This document shows, one piece after another, positions 6,105-6,153 of a stretch of DNA of 6,153 bases. Location: positions 1 through 6,153 of the forward strand of contig CAIMXN010000124.1 of NCBI GenBank assembly GCA_903845455.1. The letters run 5' to 3'. A program made the position numbers and the translations under genes. Within the stretch, counting starts at the first letter, position 1. Every line of letters begins with the position of its first letter. The notes beneath the pieces were generated by a model. The model did no database searches. It saw only the letters and a list, made by a program, of their open reading frames with translations, and was not told the DNA's origin. The stretch comes from an uncultured beta proteobacterium. Lineage in GTDB: Bacteria > Pseudomonadota > Gammaproteobacteria > Burkholderiales > Burkholderiaceae.

Positions 6105-6153
6105 AACTTCTCCTAAGGGTTGTGTTCTAAAGTTGGGTCCTAGCTGCACTAAA
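6105..6153 (-). promoter_or_regulatory. Proximal 5' leader and Shine-Dalgarno of rpsB
   Basis: The last 49 bp of the window form the end of the rpsB leader. The minus strand carries TTAGGAGAAGTT directly before ATG 6104; AGGAG at 6114-6110 is a strong ribosome binding site with a 5-base spacer. The remaining bases show no convincing hairpin or promoter. The promoter, and any S2-responsive leader structure, must lie upstream of the window. Confidence 0.7.

Noticed and set aside
6105..6149. N-terminal extension of rpsB from GTG 6149
   Set aside because: The extension runs through the strong AGGAG binding site placed correctly for ATG 6104 and does not resemble S2.
1..6153. Search for a novel accessory or defence system
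   Set aside because: Every coding stretch is assigned to a conserved essential family with intact key residues, and no insertion, composition shift or repeat cluster interrupts the block.

Overview
The window is a conserved chromosomal housekeeping block with every gene on the minus strand. In transcription order, from high to low coordinates, it reads rpsB - tsf - (terminator/promoter) - pyrH - frr - uppS - cdsA - dxr - rseP (5' end only). I see no mobile element, tRNA, rRNA, CRISPR array or foreign-looking island.

Organism: the order frr-uppS-cdsA-dxr-rseP, with dxr after cdsA, is what I know from Betaproteobacteria. E. coli has frr-dxr-uppS-cdsA-rseP. The protein sequences look like Burkholderiales/Burkholderiaceae, and the moderate GC content and small intergenic spaces suggest a Polynucleobacter-like freshwater bacterium. 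The genus is inferred from memory of the families, not from a search.

Layout: positions 6153-4474 hold a short rpsB leader, then rpsB and tsf, whose stop and start codons share one base (TAATG). The 185-bp gap at 4289-4473 is the only sizeable non-coding stretch. It holds a small GC-rich hairpin, a perfect 16-bp-stem hairpin ending in T-rich sequence (terminator), and a consensus TATAAT element placed to start transcription of pyrH. Positions 4288-1 hold a tightly packed run of pyrH, frr, uppS, cdsA, dxr and rseP, with gaps of at most about 32 bp and another TAATG junction between cdsA and dxr.

How the genes work together: rpsB, tsf and frr serve translation (30S subunit protein, EF-Tu nucleotide exchange, ribosome recycling). 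pyrH makes UDP for pyrimidine nucleotides. dxr commits carbon to the MEP isoprenoid pathway, whose C5 units UppS polymerises to undecaprenyl diphosphate for cell-wall carrier lipid. cdsA makes CDP-diacylglycerol for phospholipids, and rseP is the site-2 protease of the envelope stress response. The second unit therefore joins nucleotide, translation and envelope biogenesis functions.

No previously undescribed system was found. The most informative points are the overlapping terminator/promoter at the tsf-pyrH junction, the rpsB-tsf one-base overlap, and several start sites (rpsB, frr, uppS, cdsA) where the longest open frame begins at a non-ATG codon upstream of the likely true start.
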